A stretch of 64,000 nt of DNA from Cordilura impudica. Taxonomy: Eukaryota; Arthropoda; Insecta; Diptera; Scathophagidae. The position numbers and the translations under genes were made by a program. This document shows positions 25,036 to 36,243 of this stretch, one piece after another. The notes under the pieces are model-generated. The model saw only the letters and a program-made list of their open reading frames with translations, searched no databases and was not told the origin of the DNA. Numbering within the stretch: position 1 is the stretch's first letter; every line of letters starts with the position of its first letter. The DNA lies in the NCBI GenBank assembly GCA_963682025.1, contig OY821517.1:111055625-111119624 (forward strand). Reading direction: 5' to 3'.

Positions 25036-25860
25036 TATACCCTATACCACCATGTGGTTTGGGTATAATGACTTTGTGCTGCTGTTTGTAACAACCAAAA
25101 ATATTTGACCTAGACCCATCTTTAATTATACCGATCGAATCAGACTCACTTTCTGAGTTGATTTAACAATGTCCGTCCGTCCGTCCGTCCGTCTGTCCGT
25201 CCGTCCGTCCGTCCGTCCGTCCGTCCGTCCGTCCGTCTGTGTGTCCATGTAAAGCTTGTAATCAAACTGCAGGTCGCAAATATGAATATATTTTGATGAA
25301 ATTTGGTATGTACGCTTTTATCGGCGATGGGATGAACGCTATTGAAATTGGTGAGAATCGGTCCATGTTCAGACCTAGCCCCCATACAAATTACCCATAT
25401 GAAATCGACATAAATTGCCATAAGATCCAAATTGTCATATAGATCTTACTCAAATTGGGTTTGTATGCGTTCATTACATCCACTAATGAGTAGTCCAAAA
25501 ATGATTCCTTTGACCCCGTATAGAGCTGCTTCCCGATCTTCACTTAAATCTATTAAAAAACAAAAATATTGCACTGATTCTTCTCAAAGTTTGTTTGTAC
25601 ATATTTTTGCAAAATACAAGAGACTTTACCAAACATGATCAGGATCGGTCCATTTTTGGACCTAGTCCCTTTATAGATATAGCATCCGATATGAACTTTT
25701 TCATACCTGCGGCCAAAAAAATTAATAAAAATCCCACTCAAATTTGGTTTTTGCTTATTTTCAATGTCCAGTTAGTTGGGCCTAAGAGATAGGGTTTCTA
25801 AACGCATGGTATAGGGTATCGTATAGTCGGTCTAGACCGACTATAATTTTCTTACTTGTT
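25036..25860 (+). mobile_element. mini-me/Helentron-like repeat, full-length copy
   Basis: This is the reference copy (about 825 bp). It starts TATACCCTATACCACCATG and ends CTATAATTTTCTTACTTG. The start folds as a hairpin (TATACCC with GGGTATA, ACCAC with GTGGT). The end carries a perfect palindrome, AGTCGGTCTAGACCGACT, at 25825-25842. A GTCC/GTCT tract of roughly fifteen tetramers spans about 25169-25238. It is flanked by T runs without a target duplication. The (GTCY)n core fits the mini-me/DINE-1 type of dipteran repeats, which are thought to be non-autonomous Helentrons; the class assignment is from family knowledge and the boundaries from comparing copies. Confidence 0.85.
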
Positions 25861-26171
25861 TTTTTTTTTTTTGTTATTTTTTTTTTATAAACGAAAAGAC
25901 AATATATTGACTTTTTAAACTTATTAATAAAGTTACATAATATCAGACACAAAGTATTAAGATTTTTGGATTTTAAGTATGTAATAATAATTAAATAAAA
26001 TGTATTCATAAGTCTTTTAATAGTTTTTTTGCCTACTGGGATTTTAAATAATAAGAGTACACCAGAATTAAATATAGACGCCAACAAATCCGAACTTTTA
26101 GTAATTAGAATTTTCATCCCTCGGAAATTATAATTTGAATTTGCCAACATTTTGTTTTTTTTTTTTTTGTT
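25861..26171. other. AT-rich spacer, nothing recognised
   Basis: Poly-T tracts at both sides enclose about 300 bases. A 122-codon minus frame overlapping the mini-me end has no similarity I can see and a Lys-rich simple-sequence segment. Confidence 0.4.
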
Positions 26172-27160
26172 TTGAACACTGGCGAATTTTGGATTTTTCT
26201 CTCAGTCTACTTCAACGAAATTTTGTGTATGAATATTTCGGACGTCTCTATTGAAAAATTAAAGTACATTTTTAGAAATGTAAGAAATCGTTTAGCTCTA
26301 AATTTCAATGTAACTAATTCATCCATCAGCTATATCAAATCGAACAGAGCATCAATATTAAAAGCTGTTTCCAACACTTATCAACACACCACAACTAAAT
26401 CATTGCATATTTCTGAATGACCGAAAATGTAAAGTCATCTTTATGAGTGGTTTTAAAATCGATGTGACCGCACCAATACTAAAGGAGAAAGCTAAACCAA
26501 TTTTTATTAAAGAATGTCCTGATAAACATGAAAATGATTTTCGAGCTAAATGGCTAACGGCACGGAATTCACTTTTTTTTAAATAGGTAGAGAGATTCTA
26601 TTAAGTGATTTTGCATCGCTCATTCCATTATTTCACAGATTTCGAGCAGGGGTGGCATAGATGGGAATTATAGAGTTATAAATATAATGTTGACAAAACT
26701 GTATTCCTTTTCCGTTGCCTACTATATAAAACATATTTTTTTGTTTTCTAAAAGAGTGCTCCTGGATGTGAAATCAAAAAAGAAAACATTTCAATCTTAC
26801 TTGGCGCAAATTCTGATTGCTCTCATAAATTATTGGCTTTAATTATTTAAACAGCTAAACATCTAAACATCGAAAAATTCTTGGATAGAATCTCGATTTC
26901 TACATGACTGGTTTCACTAGATTAATGTTAATTATACAAGGAGAAAAAACATTACTTTTTTTTCAACAGGTTGTTATCTTTTCTTAACAAAATAATTTGA
27001 CTCCGAAGGCACTTTTGCTTATTGATAACTGACCCGCTTATGCTACAATTGAGAAACTGCAAAGATATGATGGAAACATAGTTGTATATTTCTTTCCGCC
27101 AGCAACTTTGCATCCAGTGGATCAAAATCCTATAAGATTAGAAGTATAACTATTTATGCC
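26172..27160 (+). pseudogene. jerky/Tigger-type (pogo superfamily) transposase relic 1
   Basis: Several frames must be joined. Near 26440-26575 the frame reads FMSGFKIDVTAPILKEKAK and then DFRAKWLTARNS, resembling the CENP-B-type DNA-binding region with its L-Y-x-W-F and PILKEKA blocks. Near 26755-26850 it gives CEIKKENISILLGANSDCSH, the start of the DDE domain (x-ILLGANSDGSHKL). Near 27010-27140 it gives LLIDN, IEKLQRYDGNIVVYFFPPAT and PVDQNP, the second-Asp DN-PAH and LPPNTT-PMDQ blocks. Numerous stops and frameshifts make it a dead copy. Terminal repeats were not found. The family identification is firm at superfamily level. Confidence 0.75.
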
Positions 27161-27539
27161 TTCTTCTTCTTTACCCCGCACGCACCATCGAATCAAAGTC
27201 TGTTAGCAGAATCTTACTTGCTACTAAATATTTGACCAGTGTTTTGGACCTCCTAATAGATATATTTGTATGTCAAATTTAAAGAACGCCCTGTGCTCCA
27301 AAAGGAGTTAAAGTAGATCGTATATATAGATTTAAAGAAACCAAAAAAAAAAGATAAAACAATAATTCTGGTTATTAGTTAAACACAAATTAATGGCGAA
27401 TTTTAAAATTAATATTCTACATTTAAGTTTTATTGAAATAATTTGTAAATATTATTATTTTCAGTGTTTAAAATATATGTGATGTAAATAGACTGAATTT
27501 TTATGTTTTGTTGATATTTTTCTAAATAAAGTTAAAATA
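27161..27539. other. Spacer, probably 3' part of the relic
   Basis: No coding blocks remain. Two AAA-rich stretches and a TATACCGACTATACGATACC sequence at the right margin begin the next repeat. Confidence 0.4.
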
Positions 27540-27785
27540 TATACCGACTATACGATACCCTATACTTTGCGTTTAGCGGCCAAAACTATTAGCTCCAACT
27601 AAGTTATAGAAAACAAACATAATCCAAAATTGAGTGACATTTTTATTATTTTATTTGCCTTTGAAAAAGTTCATATCGTATGCTATATATATGGGGATTA
27701 GGTCGAAAAATGGACCGATCCTGAGCATATTTGGTATTTTTAGCAAAAATATATAAAAACCAAATTTGCGAAAAATCTGTGCAAT
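27540..27785 (-). mobile_element. mini-me/Helentron-like repeat, truncated
   Basis: It contains the hairpin-end region (ACCGACTATACGATACCCTA, with one arm of the palindrome lost) and the GAAAAAGTTCATATCG and AAAATGGACCGATCCTGA blocks. It stops at a poly-T run. The GTCC half is absent. Confidence 0.8.
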
Positions 27786-27967
27786 TTTTTTTTTTTTTTT
27801 AGAATACCCAAAGTTTCACTAAAAATCTTGACAACAACTCCAGTTTTGCCTTGTATAATCGAAGTGCCCAAAATTTCTATATTTTTATATATTTTGCTTT
27901 GCTTTTTTCGACGGACAATGCTTAAGGGCTTTGGACCTGAAATATTTAGAAACTGATTTATATACAA

Positions 27968-28398
27968 CTATGATATTTATGGCGTTTTCGATTCTAACAA
28001 AAAATGTCGCACTTTATTTGCACTTTTTTCGAAAAGTGTATTTTTTTATATATTCTAAATTAAGTATAACCTAATTTTATACATCAATCGAAAGGTCTCA
28101 AAGTGCTGTATTCATAAAATGCAAAAAAAAATTTATTAATTTCCTCTTTGAAGTCATGGGGTGAAAATATTCAAAAAAGGGGAACAATGTGGAAATATTC
28201 TCACACTATGACCTGAAAGAAGTCAATGACTATAATTTTTTGTGATATACGAACGCCCGATTTTGAGACCTTTCGATTGATGTATAAAATAAGATTGCTC
28301 TTAATTTAGAATATATAAAAAAATACACTTTTCGAAAAAAGTGCAAATAAAGTGCGACATTTTTTGTTAGAATCGAAAACGGCATTAGTATCATATTT
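27968..28398. mobile_element. Foldback MITE with about 135-bp arms
   Basis: The left arm begins TGATATTTATGGCGTTTTCG and runs through TGTCGCACTTTATTTGC to CGAAAGGTCTCAAA. The right arm is its near-exact inverse, ending CGAAAACGGCATTAGTATCA. A unique central part of about 150 bases separates them. No coding capacity. It lies between a mini-me fragment and the Tigger end at 28436. Confidence 0.8.
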
Positions 28399-28482
28399 GA
28401 TAAAAAAAAAAAATATATATATATATATGTATGGACAGTAATCCCCCGATTTACGAAGGCACGTTTTACGAAATTTCGAAGT

Positions 28483-31400
28483 TTTATTCCCTCCTGGGAA
28501 TAAATTTTGTTTTACCACCTGTGGTAAAGGAAAGTTTATTCCCTGGCGAAGCATAGCTGAGTGCTACGGGGCGCGTCATAGGTTGCGGATAATGAAACGG
28601 CCCATAGATATATGGGTTAGCTGCGAATTAAATAAGCAGTCGCGGACAGCTCAGCGGTTGGAGTGGAGGGTCTCAGAGGAAGTGAGGGTGGCACCAAGCT
28701 TTCATTAAATTCTGATTGCCTATGAGGCTCTGACGACATGGAGAGCAATTGGCGCCATCTAATTAACCAATTTGCTAACCTTCAGAAGGCAACGGGAAAC
28801 CACTGAGGTAACACTTCCCTAGAAAAGTACATGCAAGACACAAATAATCAACGGCCCTCAGTCTCCGGCAACACGAGGGTGCTAAGAATCCCCGGAGGTA
28901 AAACAAAACAAACCATAAACATAGCTACGTGGAATGTACGCAGCTTATATGAACCAGGTAAATTGATAAACACTATCAGAGAAATGAAAAGATTGAAGAT
29001 AGATATTCCTGGTATAAGTGAAACATGGTTACCAAACTCAGGTAAAAGTCGATTGGACGATACCAATGTATACTACTCTGGTAATGATACAAAACTACAC
29101 AGAAGAGGTGTAGGTGTTATAATTGAATAAACCGTTCAAAAAAGTGTAACTGATTTTATTCCAATACCCGATAGGGTAATGCTAATTAAATTTGATGCAA
29201 AACCCCTAAAACTAAATATTATTCAATTATATGCTCCCACTGCGGATTGTTCAGAAAATGAAATAGAACAGTTCTATGATGAGATAACTGAGGTTTTGAA
29301 ATTGACTAAACCACATGACATTAATATAATCATGGGTGATTTTAACGCCAAAGTTGGCAAATCAAAAACAAAAGATGTCACAGGTGAATTTGGATTAGGT
29401 GGTCGAAATGAAAGAGGTGATCGATTAATACAATTCTGTCAAGAAAAGAGTTTTAAAGTAACTAATACTTTCTTTTCATTGCATCCAAGAAGACTATATA
29501 CCTGGACATCACCATTACACAGCACCGAAAATATTGTACGTAACCAAATAGATTACATACTAATAAATGGACGTTTTGCTTCATCAATACTAAAAGCAAC
29601 AACATATCCTGGAGCAGACGTACCGTCAGACCACAATTTGTTGTTTGCCAAACTAAAACTAAAGCTTCCTACTACAAAAAAGGCAAAACAACAATCTCAG
29701 CTCGATCTTAAAAAATTGAAAAACGTACAATTTAAAAATACTTTTATTTGTAAGATAAACCAAGAAATTGAAAATATAACAATCACAGATGTAGATCCAA
29801 TAGATCTATGGGACGAAACAACGACTATGTTAAATAATATAGCAAACACAAATATTGGTTGTAAACGTAAAAACCGTAACCAGAAATGGACTACAGATGA
29901 AATTCTGATATTGATGGATGAAAGAAGAAAACACAAAAATAATAATGACTATGAATATAATCGTTTACAAAATCTTATCAGAAGAAAAATACGTGAAGCT
30001 AAAAATAACTGGATGGAACAACAATGTTTAGAAATTGAAAATTTGCAAGCAAAACACGACGAATTCAATCTTCATAAAAAGATAAAAGATGTGTGTAATA
30101 TCAGAAAAAATATTCATGCAAATATCTTGGTAAACGAGCTTAATGAAATAGTTTCAGAACCCTCTGATAAAAAAGAAATATGGATATAATATGTAAGAGA
30201 CCTTTTTTCAGATGATTCTAGATCTGTTAACAACGACCAATTGCAAATTCCGGCATTGGAAGGTCCAATAATTACAAAAGAAGAAATAGTTAAGGCAGTA
30301 GATCAATCCAAAAATAATAAATCAGTAGGGTGCGATGAAGTACCAACATAAGTACTTAAACTCCTTGATGAAAAAGGTATTAAAATACTTGAAAAAGTTT
30401 TTAATCATGTATATGATACAGGCATCTTTCCAAACAAATGGCTAAATTCTACATTTATAGCACTGCCAAAAAAGAGTAATGCGAAAAGATGTAAGGATTT
30501 TAGACTAATAAGTCTTATGTGTCATTCACTTAAAATATTCTTAAAAATAATGCATCAACGTATATACAAAAAATGCGAATTGTATATGGGTAGAACACAG
30601 TTTGGTTTTAAAGAATCAATGGGAGCTCCCGAAGCTCTGTTTAGCATACAAGTGTTAATACAGAATTGCAAGGATGTACAAAAGAACTTATTTATTTGCT
30701 TTATAGATTACGAAAAAGCTTTTGACAGAGTTCAACATGCTAAGTTAATAGAAATACTTAGATTAATCAATATAGACAGTAAAGATATTAACTGTATAAA
30801 ATCTTTGTATTGGAATCAAAATGCGGAAGTCCGTTTTGGAGACCTAGTGACTGAAAGCATTCCCATAAACAGAGGATTTCGTCAGGGATACATTCTATCC
30901 CCATTGCTTTTTAACATTTATTCAGAATGCATATTTGAAGAAACTCTTAATCATATGGACATTGGAATAAAAGTAAATGGTCAACATATAAACAATATTC
31001 GTTACGCAGATGATACAACACTGTTGGCAGATAACATGAATGATCTGCAGCGTCTATTAAGCGCCGTTAATACAAAAAGCAACCAATTCGGACTTAATAT
31101 GAATATTGAAAAAACCAAATATATGATAATCAGCAGAAATAAAAATCCGTATGCTATCTGTAATATACATATTAACAACGAAACTATTGAACGAGTTTCA
31201 AAGTTTAAATACCTCGGCAGTTGGTTACAAGAAACTTGGGAATGTGACAAAGAAATTAATGTTCGTATAGAAATGTCTAGAAGCACATTTTGCAAATTTA
31301 AGAAATTATTAACCAGCCGTGATATTAATATAAATCTCCGAATTAGATTTATGAAATGTTATGCGTGGTCAGTACTATTGTATGAAGTCGAAGCATGGAC

Positions 31401-31916
31401 ACTAAAAGTTGTTAACATGAATAAATTAGAAGCATTTGAAATGTGATGCTATCGTAGATTATTAAAAATTCCATGGACTGACCGAGTAACGAACACAGAA
31501 GTATTAAACAGAGTACAAAAGGAACGAGAAATTCTAAAAACTATAAAGCGTCGAAAAACTTCCTATCTCGGCCACATAATAAGAGGTGATAAATACGACC
31601 TGCTGCAACTGATTGTACAAGACAGAATTTAAGGACGAAGAGGCATTGGGCGGAAGCAAATGCCATGGTTAAGAAATAAGAAACTGGACTGGCTTAAGAA
31701 CCATAGGTGAATTAGTTCACACAGCGAGGAACAGAGATGAATTTCTACAAACAGTCAATAATATTGTATAAATTAAGTTAATTTTAATTATACATTGTGT
31801 ATATATACCTAACTTTAAATTATTTTCAAATTTAATATTTTACTTATTTTTAAACGTAACTTGCATGTAATCGCTTATATTCAGAATTGGATATGCAATA
31901 AAAGAAGAAGAAGAAG
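28483..31916 (+). mobile_element. RTE-like non-LTR retrotransposon
   Basis: The 5' leader (28483-28830) includes the GCAGTCGCGGACAGCTCAGC and GGAGTGGAGGGTCTC phrases seen before the ORF of such elements. One long coding frame follows, then an AT-rich 3' end terminating in a short (AAG)n tract (31903-31916), as RTE elements end in small tandem repeats rather than poly-A. It sits inside the Tigger-like element. Confidence 0.75.
28831..31771 (+). pseudogene. RTE-like endonuclease/reverse transcriptase ORF, stop-disrupted
   Basis: The ORF starts MQDTNNQRPS. The AP-endonuclease domain reads INIATWNVRSLYEPGKL, IIMGDFNAKVG and VPSDHNLLFAKLKLKL (to about residue 280). The reverse transcriptase follows with SVGCDEVPT, LFICFIDYEKAFDRVQ, GFRQGYILSPLLFN, INNIRYADDTTLLA (the catalytic Asp pair intact), GLNMNIEKTKYM and FKYLGSWLQE. 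The tail contains RLLKIPWTDRVTN and SYLGHIIRGDKYD. Everything lies in one frame, interrupted by stops at 29128 (TAA), 30187 (TAA), 30349 (TAA), 31444 (TGA) and 31630 (TAA), plus one late frameshift near 31680, after which TIGELVHTARNRDE runs to TAA at 31769. The endonuclease resembles RTE/BovB proteins; the clade is my judgement. It is a recently dead copy. Confidence 0.85.
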
Positions 31917-32009
31917 TTTCGTTCGTAAAGTATAAAATTCGTTTTACGAATGAAAAATTCGCTATTACGAATAATGGTTTTCAATTTGGGAATTCGCATA
32001 AAAATATTG

Positions 32010-32375
32010 CGATAAGCACAAGCGTGATTCCAAAAAAGCCAGTAGCCTTCACCAGTATTTAATAATGAAAAATGGCGAAGAATCTCAGTCGGAAAAAATT
32101 TAGCAAGCAAAGGTTGGTTTGATCGACTTAAGAAGCATCACTACATAATATAAAAATATTTGGAGAAGCACAATTGCAGAAATTTTCGAAGATGGTGGCT
32201 ATTCCCCACAACAAGTATACAATATAGAAGAAGCAGGTCTATTTGGAAAAGAATGCCACCTAGAATATTCATTTGCAAACAAGAAAAGTCTGCGTCAGGA
32301 TTTAAAGCAGCTAAAGACCGTACAAGTTTTTTTTTGGGAAGGAATGCTGTGCCACAATTGTGTCAGAATTTCAAG
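32010..32375 (+). pseudogene. jerky/Tigger-type transposase relic 2 (N-terminal part)
   Basis: The frame with ASKGWFDRLKKHH (near 32104) is the second half of the CENP-B-type DNA-binding domain. AEIFEDGGYSPQQVYNIEEA (32176) is the start of the DDE domain, where the first catalytic Asp of NVDETGLF would stand; here it has become Glu-Glu. After a frameshift comes WKRMPPRIFICKQEKSASGF and KAAKDR. The copy ends abruptly where repeat B begins at about 32376. The altered catalytic residue, frameshifts and truncation make it inactive. Its 5' neighbour is the RTE-like LINE that split the parent element. Confidence 0.85.
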
Positions 32376-32960
32376 TAAATCGGAGCAAAACTTAAGACGA
32401 TACAACGTTTCCAGCGACAGGCCTCATACGGTATATCGTATGTATATAAACTAGTTTTTAAAAAATATTAAATCGATTTTCTCGCAAATAAATGTTCGAA
32501 ATCCATGAACAGCGTAACTCAAAATCTGCTTGACCTATTCTTTCGAAATTTAACAAACTATATCTACACATAAATCGTCAGGTAACGACGAAGAGTTTTT
32601 TTATTTTCCATTTTCTTCCCCATTTTTTAACAACAAATTCCCAAAATTTTTTAGCAAAAATCGTGTTTTTCACTTCAAAATGCTGCAAAAAAAAAAAATT
32701 CTTCGGTGGTACCTTACGAAACATGTCACCTCTTAAACGCATTTCAATATTTGATTTCACATGATCCCCTAATGAGTTATGATGTTCACCGCAAAACAAC
32801 CACGCCTCCAGAGATTATTTATAAAAATTTTTAATTAAAAATTTTTTCGAAAATTCTACAAATGTTAGGCTATAATGTGTATATGAAATAAAAAATCCAA
32901 CATTATTCGTATCTTCAAAAAAGAATTATGAAAATACGACTTTTTTTTTAGCTTTTAAAA
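32376..32960 (+). repeat. Dispersed repeat B, copy 2 (inverted relative to copy 1)
   Basis: It carries the blocks listed for 22846-23470 in opposite orientation, including ATCGATTTTCTCGCAAATAA, CATTTTTTAACAACAAATT, CACATGATC and CCAACATTATTCGTATCTTC. The two copies are about 9.5 kb apart and could pair as inverted repeats. Confidence 0.75.
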
Positions 32961-34319
32961 CCTTACGTTTGTTTGTTTTGAATGTTGTAAAATTACTGAC
33001 TTCATTTTCGAATTTACAGTGTTAATTTTCCTCGATTTAAAAAAAATGGTTTGCTTTTTTTTATGATTTATACTAAATTCACACTTTACTACTTCTTCCT
33101 TCAAATATAGCTTTCATTAAAAAAAAAATATATTAATATATTTTCCCTTTTTATAGAACACAATATGTATTCCTTAAAATTTCTTTATTTTCTGTAATTT
33201 CTTTTTCTCAATTTAATCTTAAATAAATTTTTTTATGTATATTATCACTCGTATTAAAATTTTGCTTTGAAAAACTTTTGTCAATTGTAATCTAACGTAA
33301 TCCTTTTGCCCCCACCGTTTCCACTCGGTTTTGTGGTAAAAACAGAAAAAAAGAAGTAAAAAAAATAGAAGCGGAGTCATTTAAGAATATTGTAAAATAA
33401 ATATATTTCTCGGAATTCCAAAAATTTAATTAATTGAGATTAGTATTTTATTGCTCCCTTATACTCGTTCCATACAAATTCCTGGTGGCTAGCTACACTT
33501 TGTGATAAACAATATGGAAAAAAACTTAAAACATAGTAAATTGAAAAAACGTAATAATTATTTTTAAAATATTGTAATTGTTTCTTAAATTTTGTTATAT
33601 TTCATTCGCAAATAATTGTGAATTCTGATTAGAATTTTTTATAAAATGTTGTCCCTGCGCATTGTCGGGAACGCCACGCTCTTTAAATTTTTTTTAATTT
33701 ACTGATTAGATTAACGTATTGAACTGAGGAATATTAGGATAAGGAAGTCCTTCTTTAAGAAACACAAAATATAAAATATTAAAGAAAAAAAAAAAACAAT
33801 AAGTAAAGTAATCTTTTACGTCGGATTTTAGTGAGCAGTGGTAAGTACGTGAATTAAAATCTTGAACGTCACACGAAATTTCGGTAAAAAAAATCAACTA
33901 AGTTAAGAAAAATTTAAGTTCAAAATCATTGTTTCGCAGGCTTTGATTCATTTATTTTTAGTTTTAGTACATTTGCAAAATAAACTTCTTAAACAAAACT
34001 AAAAAGTAGTAAATGTCTTGAACGCTACTTTTAAGATATGTCGTACCAGCATATAAGTTATTATAATTTTGTATTTTTCTTCCAACTACTTAATAGTAAA
34101 CCTACACAATTAACGGTCGCTGAGAGATCTCGAAGATAGAAAAAAAATAATGATCGATAAGGAACTTAACGAAGTAGATAAAAGTAAAAGTTAGCAAAAA
34201 GACACATTTTTACTTTCACTTAGTAAAACGACTTTTAATAGAAATGCGAAAGGAATGAAAAGATGTGACATACCCAAGAGGGTACTTCAGTGGACATGAG
34301 TTAAATAAAGGGAATATTT
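32961..34319. other. AT-rich stretch without a supported gene
   Basis: Short recurring phrases such as CTTGAACGTCAC (33862) and GTCTTGAACGCTAC (34016) recur right of the window's next mini-me copy (GTCTTGAACGCCAT near 37103). This hints at a decayed element spanning 33.8-37.1 kb, but no terminal repeat could be fixed. Confidence 0.35.
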
Positions 34320-36160
34320 TAGTGGTAAAAGAGAATCCAAAAAGAAAGAAAAATTTCAAGCAAATAATAGCACAAGTACAGCAACTCCAGTATTTCTCTG
34401 GTTTCATCAAAACTTTCAAGTAATGAAAGACAAATGTTACGAAGATCAACCGAACTAAACCAAATCATTTTTGCTGAAAACCATAAAGAGAGGTTTAGAA
34501 ATCGGCTTATAAGAAGAAATCGAGAACTACAATTAAAAATCGACCGTTTAAAACATATACTTAAAGAATCTGAAAGAGGCAAACGAAAGTACAAAATATA
34601 TGCCAAGGAGCAAAGAAACAAATTACAGGGAAATCGAAGAAAGTTCTTAGTTCTTCTTGCAAAACTTTGAAAGAAACTTTGGCTCAGTTAAAAGAGAAAT
34701 ATAAAGAATGGAAATCAGATTTCCAGCTTATGGCCTCCAAACTTTTAGAACCTTGCGGATTGAAGAAACTGCTGAATACTAAAAAAGAAGTATATCGAAA
34801 CTGACCTACTAGTAAAAGCGCATATAAAATTAATGCAGCTACCATTCTCTCTATTGCTATTTTCACACGGTCTGCAAGATTCGCGGTTCGCTCTATCATT
34901 CACGGTTCGCGCCCGAATCATGATTGAATCTACATGATTCGCCATACAAAATTTTGAGAGCAAACCTACTTGGTTCAAAATGAACCTAGTTGTGAACCTA
35001 GAAACATTGAGTGTCATCTCCAAGTTTGATAAGAAGTTACCGCTAGTTTATCTGAACTAGCTGTCAAAAAAATATAAACAAAGAAAAAAAACAAAAAATT
35101 AATTTGCACAATAAAATAAATAGAAACATTTAACAAATAAAAAGTATATATTTACATATATATATTCAAATAAAAATGGAAAAAATTAAATAGTAAAACG
35201 TAAAGTGTAGAAGGATGTCTTCAAATATTTACACAAAAAATATAAACGTCAAAATGAAACAAGAACACTCGTCTGAACACCAAGGTTCTCAATCGTGATG
35301 CAGAGAGCGAATCAAGTGGTTCTTTTTGCAGTCTGAACATGCTATTAGGGATGATGTAAGCAGGACTTGCGCTGCAAAGAAGTGAACTGTCACTTATGGA
35401 ATATGGAAAAATAAAGAAGATACCTATGTCATACGGTGAAAAACCTGTATGAGGTATTTAAAAGTAGAAATAGCAGTATCGATTCGCGACTAAAACCTTT
35501 TTTTGTAAAAAAAACATTCGGTTTCGTATAGAATAACTGTGCTTGCATAGAACACGACAACATTGATTCAAAGGTTTTGAAACTATTTCAACAAAAAGCT
35601 GTTTATGTTTCACGGCTAGTGAAATAAATTGTGTGCAACTGTGAATCAGCCTTATTCAATTCTCAATTTCTGAGAGCTTAAACCATGGGCCTGCTGCTAT
35701 TTGGGCTCACATAGATCCCATACTGGATTATGTAAAAGATTAATTTTTTTATTTTTTTGGAATCTAATTTTTGGGAAAAATTTAAAATGCGCGACATGGT
35801 CACCTTTTCAAGACTCGAAAGGGTGCAACCGACGATGTGGGTGCTGCCATTAAGCGAACAACAGACGTTCTTGTGTCTCACGGAGAAGATATAGCAGATG
35901 CAGTAAAATTGTATCACTCGCTTTTGGGCAAAATAAATGTGGAATTATTTTACGTATGTCCAAAACAAATTTTCAATATGAATAAAATATTGCCCAAAAA
36001 TGTAAAAACTATTCATGGCACAAGAGATATTCACCAAATAATAACAGGATCTGTTATGATCCGAAATTCGAGAACGAAGGCTTCAGAGAAATGATTTCTC
36101 ATAAAATGATATACCGCGACGTCTACACTGATTCTGATTAAAAGCATTTCCAAAGGAGTA
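34320..36160 (+). pseudogene. Unrecognised transposon-associated gene relic, interrupted by a MITE
   Basis: The first part (34434-34800, two frames) is a basic coiled-coil: RFRNRLIRRNRELQLKIDRL and ESERGKRKYKIYAKEQ, then ETLAQLKEKYKEWKSDFQLM and PCGLKKLLNTKKE. After the MITE at 34862-35338, a frame near 35680 reads HGPAAIWAHIDPILDYVKD. After a frameshift, 35829-36090 reads DDVGAAIKRTTDVLVSHGED, then LFYVCPKQIFNMNKILP and HQIITGSV. The last block resembles a GKGxxDGVGGxxKR-type segment that I associate with uncharacterised multicopy insect proteins; that association is from memory and unproven. Stops and frameshifts are frequent, so it is not expressed as a protein. Confidence 0.45.
34862..35338. 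mobile_element. hAT-like MITE
   Basis: The left end TTCACACGGTCTGCAAGATT pairs imperfectly with the right end (reverse complement TGTTCAGACTGCAAAAAG). TTCGCTCT in the left arm matches AGAGCGAA in the right. The flanks TTGCTATT (34854-34861) and ATGCTATT (35339-35346) look like an 8-bp duplication with one change, as hAT elements make. It interrupts the coding relic at 34320-36160. Confidence 0.65.
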
Positions 36161-36243
36161 TACACATACTTGTTATTAATACTGATACTGCTACTAGAAT
36201 TATTATAATTTTTTTAAAAAGAATAAACCGGGCTTTGATTCAT

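Larger units (their letters stand above)
28436..32375 (+). mobile_element. Tigger/pogo-like element split by a LINE
   Basis: CAGTAATCCCCCGATTTACG at 28436 is a typical Tigger-type terminal repeat. After the LINE insert, the same element appears to resume at about 31911 with TTACGAA-rich subterminal DNA (CGTTTTACGAATG, CTATTACGAATAATGG), followed by transposase remains to 32375. TTTCG at the left break (28478-28482) and again at the right break (31917-31921) may be the LINE's target duplication. The right terminal repeat is missing, replaced by repeat B. Confidence 0.65.

Noticed and set aside
25169..25238. CRISPR-like array of short repeats
   Set aside because: It is a GTCC tetranucleotide microsatellite without spacers, inside a dispersed element of a eukaryotic genome.
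25146..25430. Frames of 60-95 codons recurring in every mini-me copy (for example VICMGARSEHGP and FIFATCSLIT on one strand, MYIFLQNTRDFTK on the other)
   Set aside because: Their recurrence follows from DNA similarity among copies. Both strands show open frames, the frames run into the GTCC repeat as RTDGRTDG, and several copies break them. No protein family is recognised.
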